Part shown: positions 1 to 10,637 of the stretch, piece by piece | Position numbering within the stretch: the first letter of the stretch is position 1 | Layout: each line of letters opens with the position of its first letter | From: Dermacentor variabilis | Lineage: Eukaryota; Arthropoda; Arachnida; Ixodida; Ixodidae | Length of the DNA: 64,000 nt | Assembly (NCBI RefSeq): GCF_050947875.1 | Contig: NW_027460291.1 | Coordinates: 27,180,662 to 27,244,661, forward strand | Reading direction: 5' to 3' | Translations under genes and position numbers: made by a program | The notes under the pieces: model-generated | What the model was told of the DNA's origin: nothing | The model's database searches: none | Seen by the model: the letters and a program-made list of their open reading frames with translations, nothing else

Positions 1-91
1 CCTGTTGCCGCGGCTAACAGCCGCATATGCCGCTCCATTGGAGCCCATGATCCCGCGATCCGTTCTGCTCGGGAGCCGGAAGCAGAATGAG
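1..91 (-). mobile_element. 5' tip of an iMet-targeted LINE (copy 0), running off the left edge
   Basis: On the minus strand this is the 5' end of a LINE whose body lies outside the window. It matches the 5' end of LINE B (9800-9878), including the same untranslated leader and the same first ORF1 codons. Upstream of it (92-101) is the start of the iMet target, GCAGCAGAGT, as at the other 5' junctions. ORF1 begins with the ATG at 46-48 and 16 codons are visible before the edge. Confidence 0.8.
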
Positions 92-294
92 ACTCTGCTG
101 CTCCTGCGTGCTATGTATATTTGTTTATATTTGTAATAAACGAAAGTAGTCTTTTTTTTTTTTAGGGCGAGAAAGACGAGCCTGCAGCACAAGATAGCAT
201 TTCTCGGAGGGCAATTAGGGCTATAAGACACCAAATTACTGCGCTGATATGCTCTTTATGTTAAATGGCACCAAAATAAAATAAAGGAAATATG

Positions 295-366
295 TAGCAG
301 AGCGTGGTTTCGATCCACGGACCTCTGGGTTATGGGCCCAGCACGCTTCCGCTGCGCCACTCTGCT
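295..366 (-). tRNA. tRNA-iMet: Initiator tRNA-Met (CAT), consensus copy 1
   Basis: The 72-nt gene folds as a cloverleaf with acceptor AGCAGAG/CTCTGCT, giving the A1:U72 pair typical of eukaryotic initiators. The anticodon arm has GGGC/ACCC around CAT, and the T loop is of the ATCGAAA type. Internal promoter boxes are visible: A box TGGCGCAGCGG and B box GGATCGAAACC. T-runs follow directly downstream. No CCA is encoded, as expected in eukaryotes. Confidence 0.95.
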
Positions 367-569
367 GCTCCTGCGTGCTATGTATATTTGTTTATATTTG
401 TAATAAACGAAAGTAGTCTTTTTTTTTTTTTTTTTTTTAGGGCGAGAAACACGAGCCTGCAGCACAAGATAGCATTTCTCGGAGGGCAATTAGGGCTATA
501 AGACACCAAATTACTGCGCTGATATGCTCTTTATGTTAAATGGCACCAAAATAAAATAAAGGAAATATG

Positions 570-641
570 TAGCAGAGCGTGGTTTCGATCCACGGACCTC
601 TGGGTTATGGGCCCAGCACGCTTCCGCTGCGCCACTCTGCT
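570..641 (-). tRNA. tRNA-iMet: Initiator tRNA-Met (CAT), consensus copy 2
   Basis: Identical over 72 nt to the copy at 295-366, with the same A and B boxes and downstream T-runs. No lesion seen. Confidence 0.95.
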
Positions 642-845
642 GCTCCTGCGTGCTATGTATATTTGTTTATATTTGTAATAAACGAAAGTAGTCTTTTTTT
701 TTTTTTTTTCTTTTAGGGCGAGAAACACGAGCCTGCAGCACAAGATAGCATTTCTCGGAGGGCAATTAGGGCTATAAGACACCAAATTACTGCGCTGATA
801 TGCTCTTTATGTTAAATGGCACCAAAATAAAATAAAGGAAATATG

Positions 846-917
846 TAGCAGAGCGTGGTTTCGATCCACGGACCTCTGGGTTATGGGCCCAGCACGCTTC
901 CGCTGCGCCACTCTGCT
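846..917 (-). tRNA. tRNA-iMet: Initiator tRNA-Met (CAT), consensus copy 3
   Basis: Identical to the copy at 295-366. Cloverleaf, CAT anticodon and internal promoter boxes are intact. Confidence 0.95.
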
Positions 918-1114
918 GCTCCTGCGTGCTATGTATATTTGTTTATATTTGTAATAAACGAGAGTAGTCTTCTTTTTTTTTTTACGGCGCGGAACACCAG
1001 CGCGTAGCACAAGAGAGCATTTCTCGGAGGGCAATTAGGGCTATAAGACACCAAATTACTGCGCTGATATGCTCTTTATGTTAAATGGCACCAAAATAAA
1101 ATAAAGGAAATATG

Positions 1115-1186
1115 TAGCAGAGCGTGGTTTCGATCCACGGACCTCTGGGTTATGGGCCCAGCACGCTTCCGCTGCGCCACTCTGCT
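1115..1186 (-). tRNA. tRNA-iMet: Initiator tRNA-Met (CAT), consensus copy 4
   Basis: Identical to the copy at 295-366. The surrounding spacer differs at several positions, so this is a distinct unit rather than a local duplicate of its neighbour. Confidence 0.95.
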
Positions 1187-1383
1187 GCTCCTGCGTGCTA
1201 TGTAAATTTGTTTATATTTGTAATAAACGAGAGTGGTCTTTTTTTTTTTTTTAGGGCAAGGAACACCAGCGCGTAGCACAAGAGAGCATTTCTCGGAGGG
1301 CAATTAGGGCTATGAGACACCAAATTACTGCGCTGATATGCTCTTTATGTTAAATGGCACCAAAATAAATTAAAGGAAATATG

Positions 1384-1455
1384 TAGCAGAGCGTGGTTTC
1401 GATCCACGGACCTCTGGGTTATGGGCCCAGCACGCTTCCGCTGCGCCACTCTGCT
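1384..1455 (-). tRNA. tRNA-iMet: Initiator tRNA-Met (CAT), consensus copy 5
   Basis: Identical to the copy at 295-366, with intact internal promoter and downstream T-runs. Confidence 0.95.
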
Positions 1456-1658
1456 GCTCCTGCGTGCAATGTAAATTTGTTTATATTTGTAATAAACGAG
1501 AGTAGTCTTTTTTTTTTTTTTTTTTTTAGGGCGAGGAACACCAGCGCGTAGCACAAGAGAGCATTTCTCGGAGGGCAATTAGGGCTATAAGACACCAAAT
1601 TACTGCGCTGATACGCCCTTTATGTTAAATGGGACCAAAATAAAATAAAGGAAATATG

Positions 1659-1730
1659 TAGCAGAGCGTGGTTTCGATCCACGGACCTCTGGGTTATGGG
1701 CCCAGCACGCTTCCGCTGCGCCACTCTGCT
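1659..1730 (-). tRNA. tRNA-iMet: Initiator tRNA-Met (CAT), consensus copy 6
   Basis: Identical to the copy at 295-366. No lesion seen. Confidence 0.95.
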
Positions 1731-1933
1731 GCTCCTGCGTGCAATGTAAATTTGTTTATATTTGTAATAAACGAGAGTAGTCTTTTTTTTTTTTTTTTTT
1801 TTAGGGCGAGAAACACGAGCGCGTAGCACAAGAGAGCATTTCTCGGAGGGCAATCAGGGCTTTAAGACACCAAATTACTGCGCTGATACGCCCTTTATGT
1901 TAAATGGGACCAAAATAAAATAAAGGAAATATG

Positions 1934-2005
1934 TAGCAGAGCGTGGTTTCGATCCACGGACCTCTGGGTTATGGGCCCAGCACGCTTCCGCTGCGCCACT
2001 CTGCT
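1934..2005 (-). tRNA. tRNA-iMet: Initiator tRNA-Met (CAT), consensus copy 7, directly downstream of LINE A
   Basis: Identical to the copy at 295-366. Its 5' end is separated by only GC (2006-2007) from the A-tail of LINE A, so the LINE sits immediately upstream and leaves the whole tRNA intact. Confidence 0.95.
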
Positions 2006-2148
2006 GCTTTTTTTTTTATTTATTGGCGGTCTTCGACATTTTACAGAGCACATAATACAGAACAAAATTACAATGCACAATTAACAAATACGAAACATTT
2101 TGAAAGAACATACATGCCATCAGTCCTATAAGGACTGGCGTTGTCTGA

Positions 2149-4792
2149 TTAAAATTCTTTCAGTGCTGTCAGAGGTTCTATCCTCGACAGCCATTCGGGT
2201 ACACATTCTTGTATTTTCTTTATTTCAATGAAACTAGACATCCTTTCGCGGATATACGTACGCGCAGGCCTAGCGTCCGGGTCGCAGTAGTACCCAGACA
2301 TCCTAGCACGCCACAAACTATGAAGGCCCTTGAGCATTATTAGGTCGAAGGGAACCCCGTCGTCATTCGTTACCGCTAAGTACCTGATGTCATGCGGATT
2401 TAACGGTAACTCCTTCTTCATTGTTCTTTGTAGGACATCCCAGAACAACACTCCGGCCCAGCAATGCAAAAAGCCATGGTCTATTGTTTCTGGTTGCTTG
2501 CAAATCAAGCAGTGCGAGCCCCAGGGTACAAGAAAGCCACGTTCTTCCATGAATGTCTTCACTGTGAGTGTTCCTGTGTGTAATTTAAAAAAGAATGTCT
2601 TTACCCCAGTAGGCACCTCCATATTTTTCACTCGCTTAAGGACATCCAGTCCTGATCTTCCACTGTATAGCGCTCTGTACAATGGCACTGGAAATACAAT
2701 ATCGCAAATATCTTTATACAATGTTTTCCTTTTAACGTTACATAAATACTCGAAAGAAAAACGCACAGAAAGAAAGCGCACACTATCTGCAACTTCTTTA
2801 AGATAGCCACGAAGCGTTCCGGGCATACTATCTGTAGTAACAATAAGTGCCGGCAGAGCACCTCTCAACCTGAGTTGGCATACAGTGCGCAGAAACGGAT
2901 CACGCACATCCCGAAAAAACAAAAACCTGTTCACAAGCTGGCGTACAGAAGGATGCGCCAAGCCCAGCCCCCCTTTCTTCACGTGCCGGAACAGATTGGT
3001 TCGGCTACTCCTTTCCCAGGTAGAGCCCCAGATAAGAACCGCGAACACTCTGTGCAACTTTTGCACGTTTACCCTTGAACAGTACAACGTTTGCATGACG
3101 TACCACAACTTCGTAATAAAAAACATGTTACACACAGTTGCTTTTGCGAAAATCGACAGGTTGATGCCTTTCCACTCGTCTGCTTTTTCTCTTGTTTGTT
3201 TTGATTGGTTCGTCCAGTATTCGTCGCTATTTTTGTAACTGCCCATGGGGACACCTAAGTACTTGGTCGGGGTTTTTATCCAGCTCACATTTGCAACATG
3301 GTCCGGGGCCGAAGACCACTCTCCGTGCCACAAACCGAGGGACTTTCCCCAGTTCACTCTACTGCCCTTCACATCACAAAAATTTTTCACTACCCTTATT
3401 GTTTCCGTCACACTTTCTTTGCTTGTACAACACACCGCGATGTCATCTGCATATGCCAAGAGCTTGATTTGTGTGGCTGCCAAGCTATACCCGCGTATTT
3501 GCTCATTCTCAGTTATTGCCAAACACATAGTTTCTATGTAAATGTCAAAGAAAAGAGGACTGAGAGGGCAGCCCTGACGCACAGAACGCATGACGTTAAT
3601 GGGGGCCCCCAATGATTTATTCACAATTAAGCGTGTTGCGCAGTTCTGGTACGCCAACGCCACTCCCTCAGTGATGATGGAACCAACATTAACGTAATCA
3701 AAAATGGCAAACAAAATATCATGAGAGACACAATCAAACGCTTTCGCGAGGTCCAGCTGGAGCACCGCGACTCCATCCGAGGTGGCGTCACAGCACTCCA
3801 GCACGCACCGCATCGTGTGAATATTCGAAAAAATGGACCTTCCTTTGATACCACACGTTTGGTGATCTGCCACTATATCATTTATGACGTTTTGAAGTCT
3901 GGCAGCCCAAACTTTCATAAAAACCTTATAATCAACATTGGTTAAAGATATTGGCCTGTAAGATGTTACTAGACTAAGTTTCTCCACTTGGTCACTCTTA
4001 GGGATGAGTATGGTATGAGCTTTTCCAAAAGAAGGCGGCAAAGTTTTGTTATCATACCCATCATTAAACAGCTCTGTTAGTAACGGCGACAGTTCTTTCT
4101 TAAAAGCTTTATATAAACACGCGCCCAGACCGTCCGGTCCAGGTGATTTGCCTTGGTTCAAATCATCAATCGCTTTTTCAACTTCACGTTCGGTTATTTT
4201 CCATTCCAATCGTTGTTTTGTATCGTCACTCACTCGCGGCATCCGAGATAGAAAGGCCCTTCTGAACTCGTCTATATTCACTTCTTGAAAGTCGCGGGAT
4301 CGAATCCCGGCCACGGCGGCCGCATTTCGATGGGGGCGAAATGCAAAAACACCCGTGTGCTTAGATTTAGGTGCACGTTAAAGAACCCCGGGTGGTCAAA
4401 ATTTCCGGAGTCCTCCACTACGGCGTGCCTCATAATCAGAAAGTGGTTTTGGCACGTAAAACCCGAAATATTATTATTATCACTTCTTGAAACGCAAAGA
4501 GTGACTGATAATACTCTAGAAACGCTCGGCCTATGCTCTTACTATCGTCGGCAACTGTACCATTCCATAAAATTCTGTCGACATGATTCCGTCGAGCTTG
4601 CGCTTTTTCGAGTCCCAGCTCCCGTTTAGTGGGTGTCTCTCCAGCTACTAATGCATTTGCTCTTGCTCGCACAATCGCACCTTGATACCGTTCCTTGTCA
4701 AGCTGCTCGATTTTTTCTTTAATGGCTCCTACATCTTGCTTATACGTCCCAGGCTCTTCGCACTCCAGCGCTATTCTTTCCTTCTCAAATCG
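2149..4792 (-). pseudogene. LINE A ORF2, reverse transcriptase with zinc motif (5'-truncated)
   Basis: This encodes the reverse transcriptase that primes cDNA at the nicked target. The uninterrupted part (below about 4290) reads through fingers with GKSPGPDGL, SYRPISLTNVDYK and QTCGIKGR, palm DLAKAFD, VRQGCPLSPLFF and the catalytic LLAYADDIAVCC, then thumb. It ends with a CX2C-H-C motif (CLICKQPETIDHGFLHC) of the RT-associated zinc-binding type. All catalytic aspartates are present. The stop is at 2149-2151. The frame is cut by the SINE at 4291-4479, beyond which the upstream linker resumes to 4792. It is a dead copy because the start and endonuclease are missing, but its RT is the least damaged in the left half. 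Confidence 0.9.
4291..4479 (+). mobile_element. Ruka-like tRNA-derived SINE, 5'-truncated, inside LINE A
   Basis: The insertion starts inside the tRNA-related head, retaining a B box (GGGATCGAATCCC), continues with the SINE body containing GCACGTTAAAGAACCCC, and ends in ATTATTATT. It is flanked by a 13-bp target duplication, TCACTTCTTGAAA, at 4278-4290 and 4480-4492. Its body matches the full-length copies at 35363-35601 and 42387-42620. I recognise the consensus as the abundant hard-tick SINE type (Ruka), from memory. Confidence 0.9.
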
Positions 4793-4945
4793 TAAACGAG
4801 AGTAGTTTTTTTTTTAGGGCGAGAAACACCAGCGCGTAGCACAACAGAGCATTCCTCGGAGGGCAATTAGGGCTATAAGACACCAAATTATGCGCTGATA
4901 TGCTCTGTATGTTAAATGGGAGCAAAATAAAATAAAGGAAACATG

Positions 4946-5017
4946 TAGCAGAGTGAAGTTTCGATCCACGGAACTCTGGGTTATGGGCCCAGCACGCTTC
5001 CACTGCGCCACTCTGCT
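4946..5017 (-). tRNA. tRNA-iMet: iMet tRNA copy with damaged T arm, downstream of LINE B
   Basis: The acceptor, D and anticodon arms (CAT) match the consensus closely, but the 3' strand of the T stem is changed (AAACTTCAC), so pairing fails there. It is probably a pseudogene. The LINE B 3' tail abuts it through GC at 5018-5019. Confidence 0.75.
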
Positions 5018-5180
5018 GCTTTTTTTTCTTTATTGCCAGTCCTCGACATATCACAACTCAAATTCCTAAATGATATAAACAAAGACCAAAGAAGCAAAAA
5101 GGAATGAATACACAAACGGAACAAAGAACAGTAATATTTACATTCGTTGCCGTCCGCTACTGTGGCACGACGCTGTCGGA

Positions 5181-8100
5181 TTAAAATGCCTTTAGTGCTG
5201 TCAGGGGTTCAACCCTCGACAGCCACTCAGTAACAGGCTGTTGCAACTTCTGCACTTCGACATACCGTTGCGTGCATTCACAAAAGCATAGACGCGCCGG
5301 TCAGGCATCCGGGTCACAATGGTAACGCGCCATTCTTGCGCGCCATAAACAGTGGAGGCCCGTAAGCATGATCAGGTCGTACGGGAAACCTTCGTCGTCA
5401 TATACTGGCAGAAACCTGATTCCATGGGGATCTATAGGTAGCTCCTTTTTTAGAGTCCTTTGTAACACGTCCCAGAAAAAGACCCCTTCCCAACAGTGGA
5501 TGAAGACATGATCTATGCTTTCTGTTTTTTACATATAAGGCAGTGGGTTCCCCATGGCATGTAGAACCCACGTTGTTCAACAAAGATTTTAACAGGTAGA
5601 GTACCGGTGTGTAATTTAAAGAAGAACGATTTAGTGGCTGGTTGAACTGGCACCTTCTTCACCCTTTTCAATACATCTAGGCCTGGGCCTCCACCGTACG
5701 GGGCTCTGTACATGGGTACCAGCAATACACTGTCACATAAAACACGATATAACTTTCTCCGTTTTACACTCCACAAATATGCGCTAGAAAAACGAACACG
5801 CAAAAAGGAAACACTCTGAATTATTTCCCTAAAGAAACCACGAACTGGTCCTGGCATTGTTTCGGTGCCTACAACGAATTCGGGAAGTGATCTTGACAAC
5901 CTCATTTGGATAACGGTGCGTAGAAATGGGTCATTTGTGTCTCTAAAAAAGAAGAACCTGTTTACTAGCTGACGCAAGAAGAGGTGCGCCAACCCCAGAC
6001 CACCATCCTTCACGCGGCGGAAGAGATTATCTCGGCTACATCGCTCCCAGCTCGATGCCCGCACGAAAACAGCGAACACGCGGTGCAGTTTCTGCACATT
6101 AATCTGAGAGCACTGTAGGACCTGCATTACGTACCAGATCTTTGTTAGCAGAAACATGTTGCACGCTGTTGCTTTCGCGAACATTGACAGGTGGCCGGCG
6201 TTCCATCGGTCGGCTTTTTCTTTTATTTCTTAGTTCCGCTCCTTCCAGTACTCGCTACTGTCGTTGTAGGCATCAAGGGGTGCGCCAAGGTACTTAACTG
6301 GCGTCGTGACCCAGGTGACGTTCGAAAAGTGGTCTGGTGTGGACGCCCATCCCCCGTGCCAAAACCCCAAACATTTCTGCCAGTTCACGAAGCTATTAGT
6401 GGCATTACCAAACTGTCTTACGGTACTCACAACGTTCAATACACTTTGCGTATCTTTACAACATACAGCCACATCATCAGCATATGCCAATAACTTCACC
6501 TCTGCTGCTTGGAGGCAAAATCCCTTAATGTATTCATTTTCAATGATGGCCTGATATAGCGTTTCTATGTAAACACAAAACAGGAGTGGGCTGAGTGGAC
6601 AACCCTGGCGAACGGAGCGCTTCACGTTAATGGGGGGCCCCCAGCATTTGATTAATTATTAGTCTCGTATAGCAACTCTGGTACGCCATGGTCACCCCCT
6701 CAGTGATTATGTAGCCAAAATTAACATGTTCAAGGATGGTGAGCAATATCTCGCGAGAAACGCAATCAAACGCTTTCTCCAAGTCAAGCTGGAGGATCGC
6801 AACTGCATCACACATGGCATCACAACACTCCAGCACACACTTCAACTTATGAATGTTAGTGAAGATGGTTCTTCCGCGAATGCCACACATCTGGTGTGGG
6901 CCGACTACTTCCTTAATGACTGACTGCATAAGCCGTGCCAGCACCTTCATCAGTATTTTGTAGTCGCAGTTAGTAAGCGCTATGGGTCTATAGGAGGAAA
7001 GTTACTTGTGCTTCTCGGTCTCTTCTGCTTTAGGTATTAGTACTGTATGGGACTGGCCGAAGGATGGCGGAAATATTTTCATTTCGTATGCTTCATTGAA
7101 AACTGCGGTCAAGATAGGAGCTAGGTGGCTTTTGAACGATTTGTACCAAGCGGCGCAAAGACCGTCTGGACCTGGTGACTTGCCAGGGTTCAGGTCTTCG
7201 ATCGCCTTTATCACTTCCTGTTCGGTTATCCGTCCTTCCAACGTTTCTTTAACGTCACTCGACAGCTGTGGCATTCGCTGCAAAAATAAGTGCTTGAAAC
7301 TTTGCATGTTGACGGGCCTGAATGTGAAAAGCTTTTGGAAATGTTCAAAGAAGGCACGCCCTATATTCTTCATATCAGTTACTACCACCCCGTTATATTC
7401 GATGGCCTCAATCTGTTTGCGTCTGGAGTGCTTTTTTTCTAATCCCAGTGCTCTTTTCGAAGGCATTTACCCGCATGCTAGTCTTTCTGCTCTCGCACGC
7501 ACGAGCGCGCCTCGATAACGCTCTTCATCGAAAACCTCGACCTTTTTCTTAATAGCACGCATATCTTCATGATAAGCGCCGGGTTGCATGCATTCGAGCG
7601 TCACTAATTTTTCCAGTAATGTTTTTAAATCCCGTTCCCTTGCCTTCTCTTCATATCGTAGTACGCTACTTCTTTCAATTGCCTTGATTTTAATAGTTTG
7701 TTTCAACAGCTCCCATTCCTCGCCCAACTTCATAGAACTATCTTTTCCAAAAGAATTCTGAGCATTCACTACCGTTTCGTTAAAGGTATCATCCCGTAGA
7801 AGCTCAGCATTCATTGTCCACAGTTCCCAGACGAATTCTTTTCGTTATTTTTTGCGGCCCACCCTGCATTTTACCATGCAGTGGTCAGAAAAGGATACGG
7901 CAGTAACTGCATAGCACTGGCATTTTTCTACTAAATGATATGATAGATAGATACGGTCTAATCGTGCATGACTTATTCCCTGGAAGTGGGTGTACCTCAC
8001 TTCTCGGTCAGCCCCGAAACACTGAGCGATATCCTCTAATTCAAATTCGTGTATGATCTGCGCCATGATATCGCTGCTTTTGTCGTAAATTACGCGTCGC

Positions 8101-8547
8101 GTAGACCTATCTTCGATGTTCAATACACAATTGAAGTCCCCAACACAGGCTATCATTTTGTGCACAGAGAAGTGGTGCTTCAAGTTCAAAAAGAAATTTA
8201 CCTTTTCTTGCACTGTATTAGGCGCATAAATGCACAACACGCGCCATTGGACATTGCAATAGCTGAAATCCCAAACGACAAGTCGACCAGAAGAGCACGA
8301 GAAGTAACCGTCTATAACCAGGCCTGGAAGCTTCCTCACGAACAAGACACACCCCGCCGAAGACCCTAAGGCGTGGCTCACTACCGTATAGTAGTTGTAC
8401 GTGAACCTTTGCACCTTGCTCCCGGTCTCCTCCTCGCCGTCTACCTTGGTTTCTTGCACTGCTAAAACGTCGAGGTCGTGGTCCACTAGCAGTCTATATA
8501 CCTCGAACGTTTAGCGTGCCGAGGCTAAGCGACGGGTTGGTAGCCAT
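5181..8547 (-). pseudogene. LINE B ORF2, endonuclease-reverse transcriptase, multiply broken
   Basis: The ATG at 8545-8547 opens with MATNPSLSLGTLNVRG, matching LINE K ORF2. A deletion of a few dozen bases follows at once and shifts the frame. APE endonuclease motifs follow (AVQETKVD, VGDFNCVL, HARLDRIY, FSDHCMV), then the coiled linker, RT motifs GKSPGPDGL, QMCGIRGR, DLEKAFD, VRQGCPLSPLL and AYADDVAVCC, and a C-terminal zinc region that is also frameshifted. At least five frame breaks separate these blocks, near 5510, 6185-6230, 6626, 6950-7002, 7466 and 7815-7845. The stop at 5181-5183 is homologous to that of LINE A. Catalytic YADD is preserved. Confidence 0.88.
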
Positions 8548-8612
8548 TACTGATTTAAACGGGAGGGGAGAAGGCCCGGAGCATGGTGCTCACCTTAACG
8601 TCTAGCTGACCG

Positions 8613-9838
8613 CTAGACGCCTCCGTGGCCATTCGGTGGCCGTCGTCCGAGTTCGTCTTCTGTCGGCTTCGGGGTGAGCCTACGGTCAGCCTCCATTTTA
8701 GGCTTAGGCTTGAGGGTGGAGCGCCTGCCGGGTAGCGTCTTAGCGGGCGGCACCTCGGAGTCACCGCTGGCCTTTCCGTCGACTTTCTCCTCCTGCTGCA
8801 GGGACCTCTTCAGCGGTGCCGAGACGCTTTCGACGCGGGCGCTAGCAGGGGTCGCGTTGTCGTTTTCCGCTGCCTCCGTAGTATCAGTAGCCGGCTGGCG
8901 GCTCTCATTTTCTTTCTGGGCCACCCTGACGCTGATTAGTGCGGTTTCTGGCTCGTCGGGAGGAGGGACATTTTTCGGTCCTCCTTTAGTCGGCGTCGTC
9001 GTCCCGCTCGCTTCTGCAACCGCATTGCCGCTTCCAGCTCCCTTGGCCGCTTCCTGGGCCTCGGCCACGTCCATCATGTGGTCTGAGTCAACGGCTCGCT
9101 CTCCGCCGACCCCGCGGCTACTGCGTATGAGCGTACACAGTCCATGTCGCTGTGTCCGAAAAGCCTGCACCGGGAGCAACGGGGAACCTTACATTCTCGA
9201 CGAACGTGACCAGAGCCCCGGCAGCGCAGGCACTGCATGGGGCGACCTGGGGCTACGACAAGCGCAAGCTCGCCGGTGACGCGGATCTGGTGGGGCAGGC
9301 CCTCAACTTTCAGTCCAGCCTTCAGCTGCAGCAGCACAGCTCGGGTCGTCGAGCCCTTGTCGGAAACGCCATGCACACGGCAGCGCTCCCTGGTTACTTC
9401 CGTGACTTTGCCAAAGGAAGCCAGCGCAGTCTTTACGTCTTCATCATCCACACCATGAAGAAGCCAGTGAAGACGAAGCTTCACCTGCTGTTCTTTAGGG
9501 TCGATGACCAGGCAGCGACGCCCCTTGACCTGAAGATCCTTCAGTGCAGCCAGCTTTTGGGCCGCCTCGGCTGTCTTCATCGTCACCGCCCACACGTGGT
9601 TGATTTGGTACGCTCCAAGGGCGACGACGCCAGAGAGCATACCAAGAGCTTGAAGCGCGTCCCGAAAATCCTCTACGCGAAACGGGCGAACACGAGTGTC
9701 GCCGTGCAAAAAAACTGTGTTTAACACGATGCGTCCTGTAGGTAGCCGAGGCAAAATAATCTGGAAATCCTATTCTTCCTCCGTCGAGAGCCTGATGCCG
9801 CCGCTAACAGCCGCATATGCCGCTCCATTGGAGCCCAT
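8613..9838 (-). pseudogene. LINE B ORF1, RNA-binding protein with CCHC knuckles, broken
   Basis: The ATG at 9836-9838 gives MGSNGAAYAAVSGG, then a TAG 23 codons in (in other copies the aligned codon is Tyr), then PRLPTGRIVLNTVFLHGD. This continues through the family's conserved N-terminal domain and two CCHC-type knuckles (CLRCRGSGHVRREC and CSRCRLFGHSDMDC). A frameshift near 9,150 separates these from an acidic, low-complexity C-terminal tail ending at 8613. ORF1 proteins of LINEs coat the RNA and escort it to the target. Here that role is inferred from position and knuckles. Confidence 0.85.
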
Positions 9839-10085
9839 GATTCCGCGATCCGTTTAGCTCGGGAGCCGGAAGCAGAAATGCGCCACTCTACTGCTCCTGC
9901 GTGCAATGTAAATTTGTTCATATTTGTAATAAACGAGAGTAATCTTTTTTTTTTAGGGCGAGGAACACCAGCGCGTAGCACAAGAGAGCATTTCTCGGAG
10001 GGCAATTAGGGCTATAAGACACCAAATTACTGCGCTGATATGCTCTTTATGTTAAATGGCACCAAAATAAAATAAAGGAAATATG

Positions 10086-10157
10086 TAGCAGAGCGTGGTT
10101 TCGATCCACGGACCTCTGGGTTATGGGCCCAGCACGCTTCCGCTGCGCCACTCTGCT
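10086..10157 (-). tRNA. tRNA-iMet: Initiator tRNA-Met (CAT), consensus copy 8
   Basis: Identical over 72 nt to the seven copies at 295-2005, although it lies 8 kb away beyond two LINE insertions. This argues for maintenance or recent homogenisation. Confidence 0.94.
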
Positions 10158-10364
10158 GCTCCTACGTGCTATGTATATTTGTTTATATTTGTAATAAACG
10201 AGAGTAGTCTTTTTTTTTTTTTTTTTTTTTTTTTAGGGCGAGGAACACCAGCGCGTAGCACAAGAGAGCATTTCTCGGAGGGCAATCAGGGTTTAAGACA
10301 CCAAATTACTGCGCTGATATGCTCTTTATGTTAAATGGGACCAAAACAAAATAAAGGAAATATG

Positions 10365-10436
10365 TAGCAGAGCGTGGTTTCGATCCACGGACCTCTGGGT
10401 TATGGGCCCAGCACGCTTCCGCTGCGCCACTCTTCT
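10365..10436 (-). tRNA. tRNA-iMet: Initiator tRNA-Met copy with one acceptor-stem change
   Basis: Consensus except for C3 changed to A (AGAAGAG), which breaks one acceptor pair. Anticodon CAT and both internal promoter boxes are intact. Confidence 0.88.
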
Positions 10437-10637
10437 GCACCTGCGTGCTATGTAAATTTGTTTATATTTGTAATAAACGAGAGTGGTCTTTTTTTTTTTT
10501 TTTTTTAGGGCGAGGAACACGAGCGCGTAGCGCAAGAGAGCATTTCTCGGAGGGCAATCAGGGCTATGAGACACCAAATTACTGCGCTGATATGCTCTTT
10601 ATGTTAAATGGGAACAAAACAAAACAAAGGAAATATG

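Larger units (their letters stand above)
92..2007 (-). repeat. Tandem array of seven initiator tRNA-Met units
   Basis: Seven head-to-tail units, read on the minus strand, have tRNA-to-tRNA spacing of 275, 276, 269, 269, 275 and 275 bp. Length variation comes almost entirely from an oligo(A) tract (T-run on the plus strand) in the middle of the spacer. Each unit is a 72-nt iMet gene, then a T-rich stretch with two TTTT runs suited to Pol III termination, then about 200 bp of spacer that is non-coding in appearance. All seven tRNA sequences are identical while the spacers differ slightly, which suggests recent amplification, selection on the tRNA, or both. Short ORFs across these units are antisense readings of tRNA plus spacer. 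Confidence 0.93.
2008..4792 (-). mobile_element. LINE A, 5'-truncated iMet-targeted non-LTR retrotransposon
   Basis: The 3' end carries AATAAA and an A-tail that meets GC plus the tRNA at 2005. The element covers ORF2 from the linker before the RT domain to its end, and lacks endonuclease and ORF1. The upstream boundary is unusual: ORF2 sequence at 4792 joins the middle of an array spacer (TAAACGAGAGTAG, from 4793) instead of the iMet target. This implies 5' truncation with a small target deletion, or later loss. A Ruka-like SINE interrupts it at 4291-4479. By protein motif it groups with LINEs B and K. Confidence 0.88.
5020..9878 (-). mobile_element. LINE B, full-length but degenerate iMet-targeted LINE
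   Basis: This is the clearest complete insertion of the family. The order is 5' leader, ORF1, short linker, ORF2, 3' UTR with AATAAA, and A-tail. The 5' flank (9879-9894) reads GCAGTAGAGTGGCGCA and the sequence after the tail reads GCAGCAGAGTGGCGCA, a 15-of-16 target duplication covering the first 14 nt of the tRNA. Both ORFs carry several frameshifts and stops. The element begins TTTCTGCTTCCGG, like the other family members. Confidence 0.9.

Noticed and set aside
256..2080. Repeated 61-84-residue minus-strand ORFs containing SSRVAQRKRAGPITQRSVDRN
   Set aside because: They are translations of the tRNA gene and its spacer. Their conservation reflects the tRNA, and the frames end at unit-specific points in the oligo(A) tract.
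2330..4288. Plus-strand ORFs opposite LINE A ORF2 (for example 2330-2806, 2885-3238)
   Set aside because: Shadows of the RT frame, with no motif of their own. The same applies opposite the other ORF2 copies.
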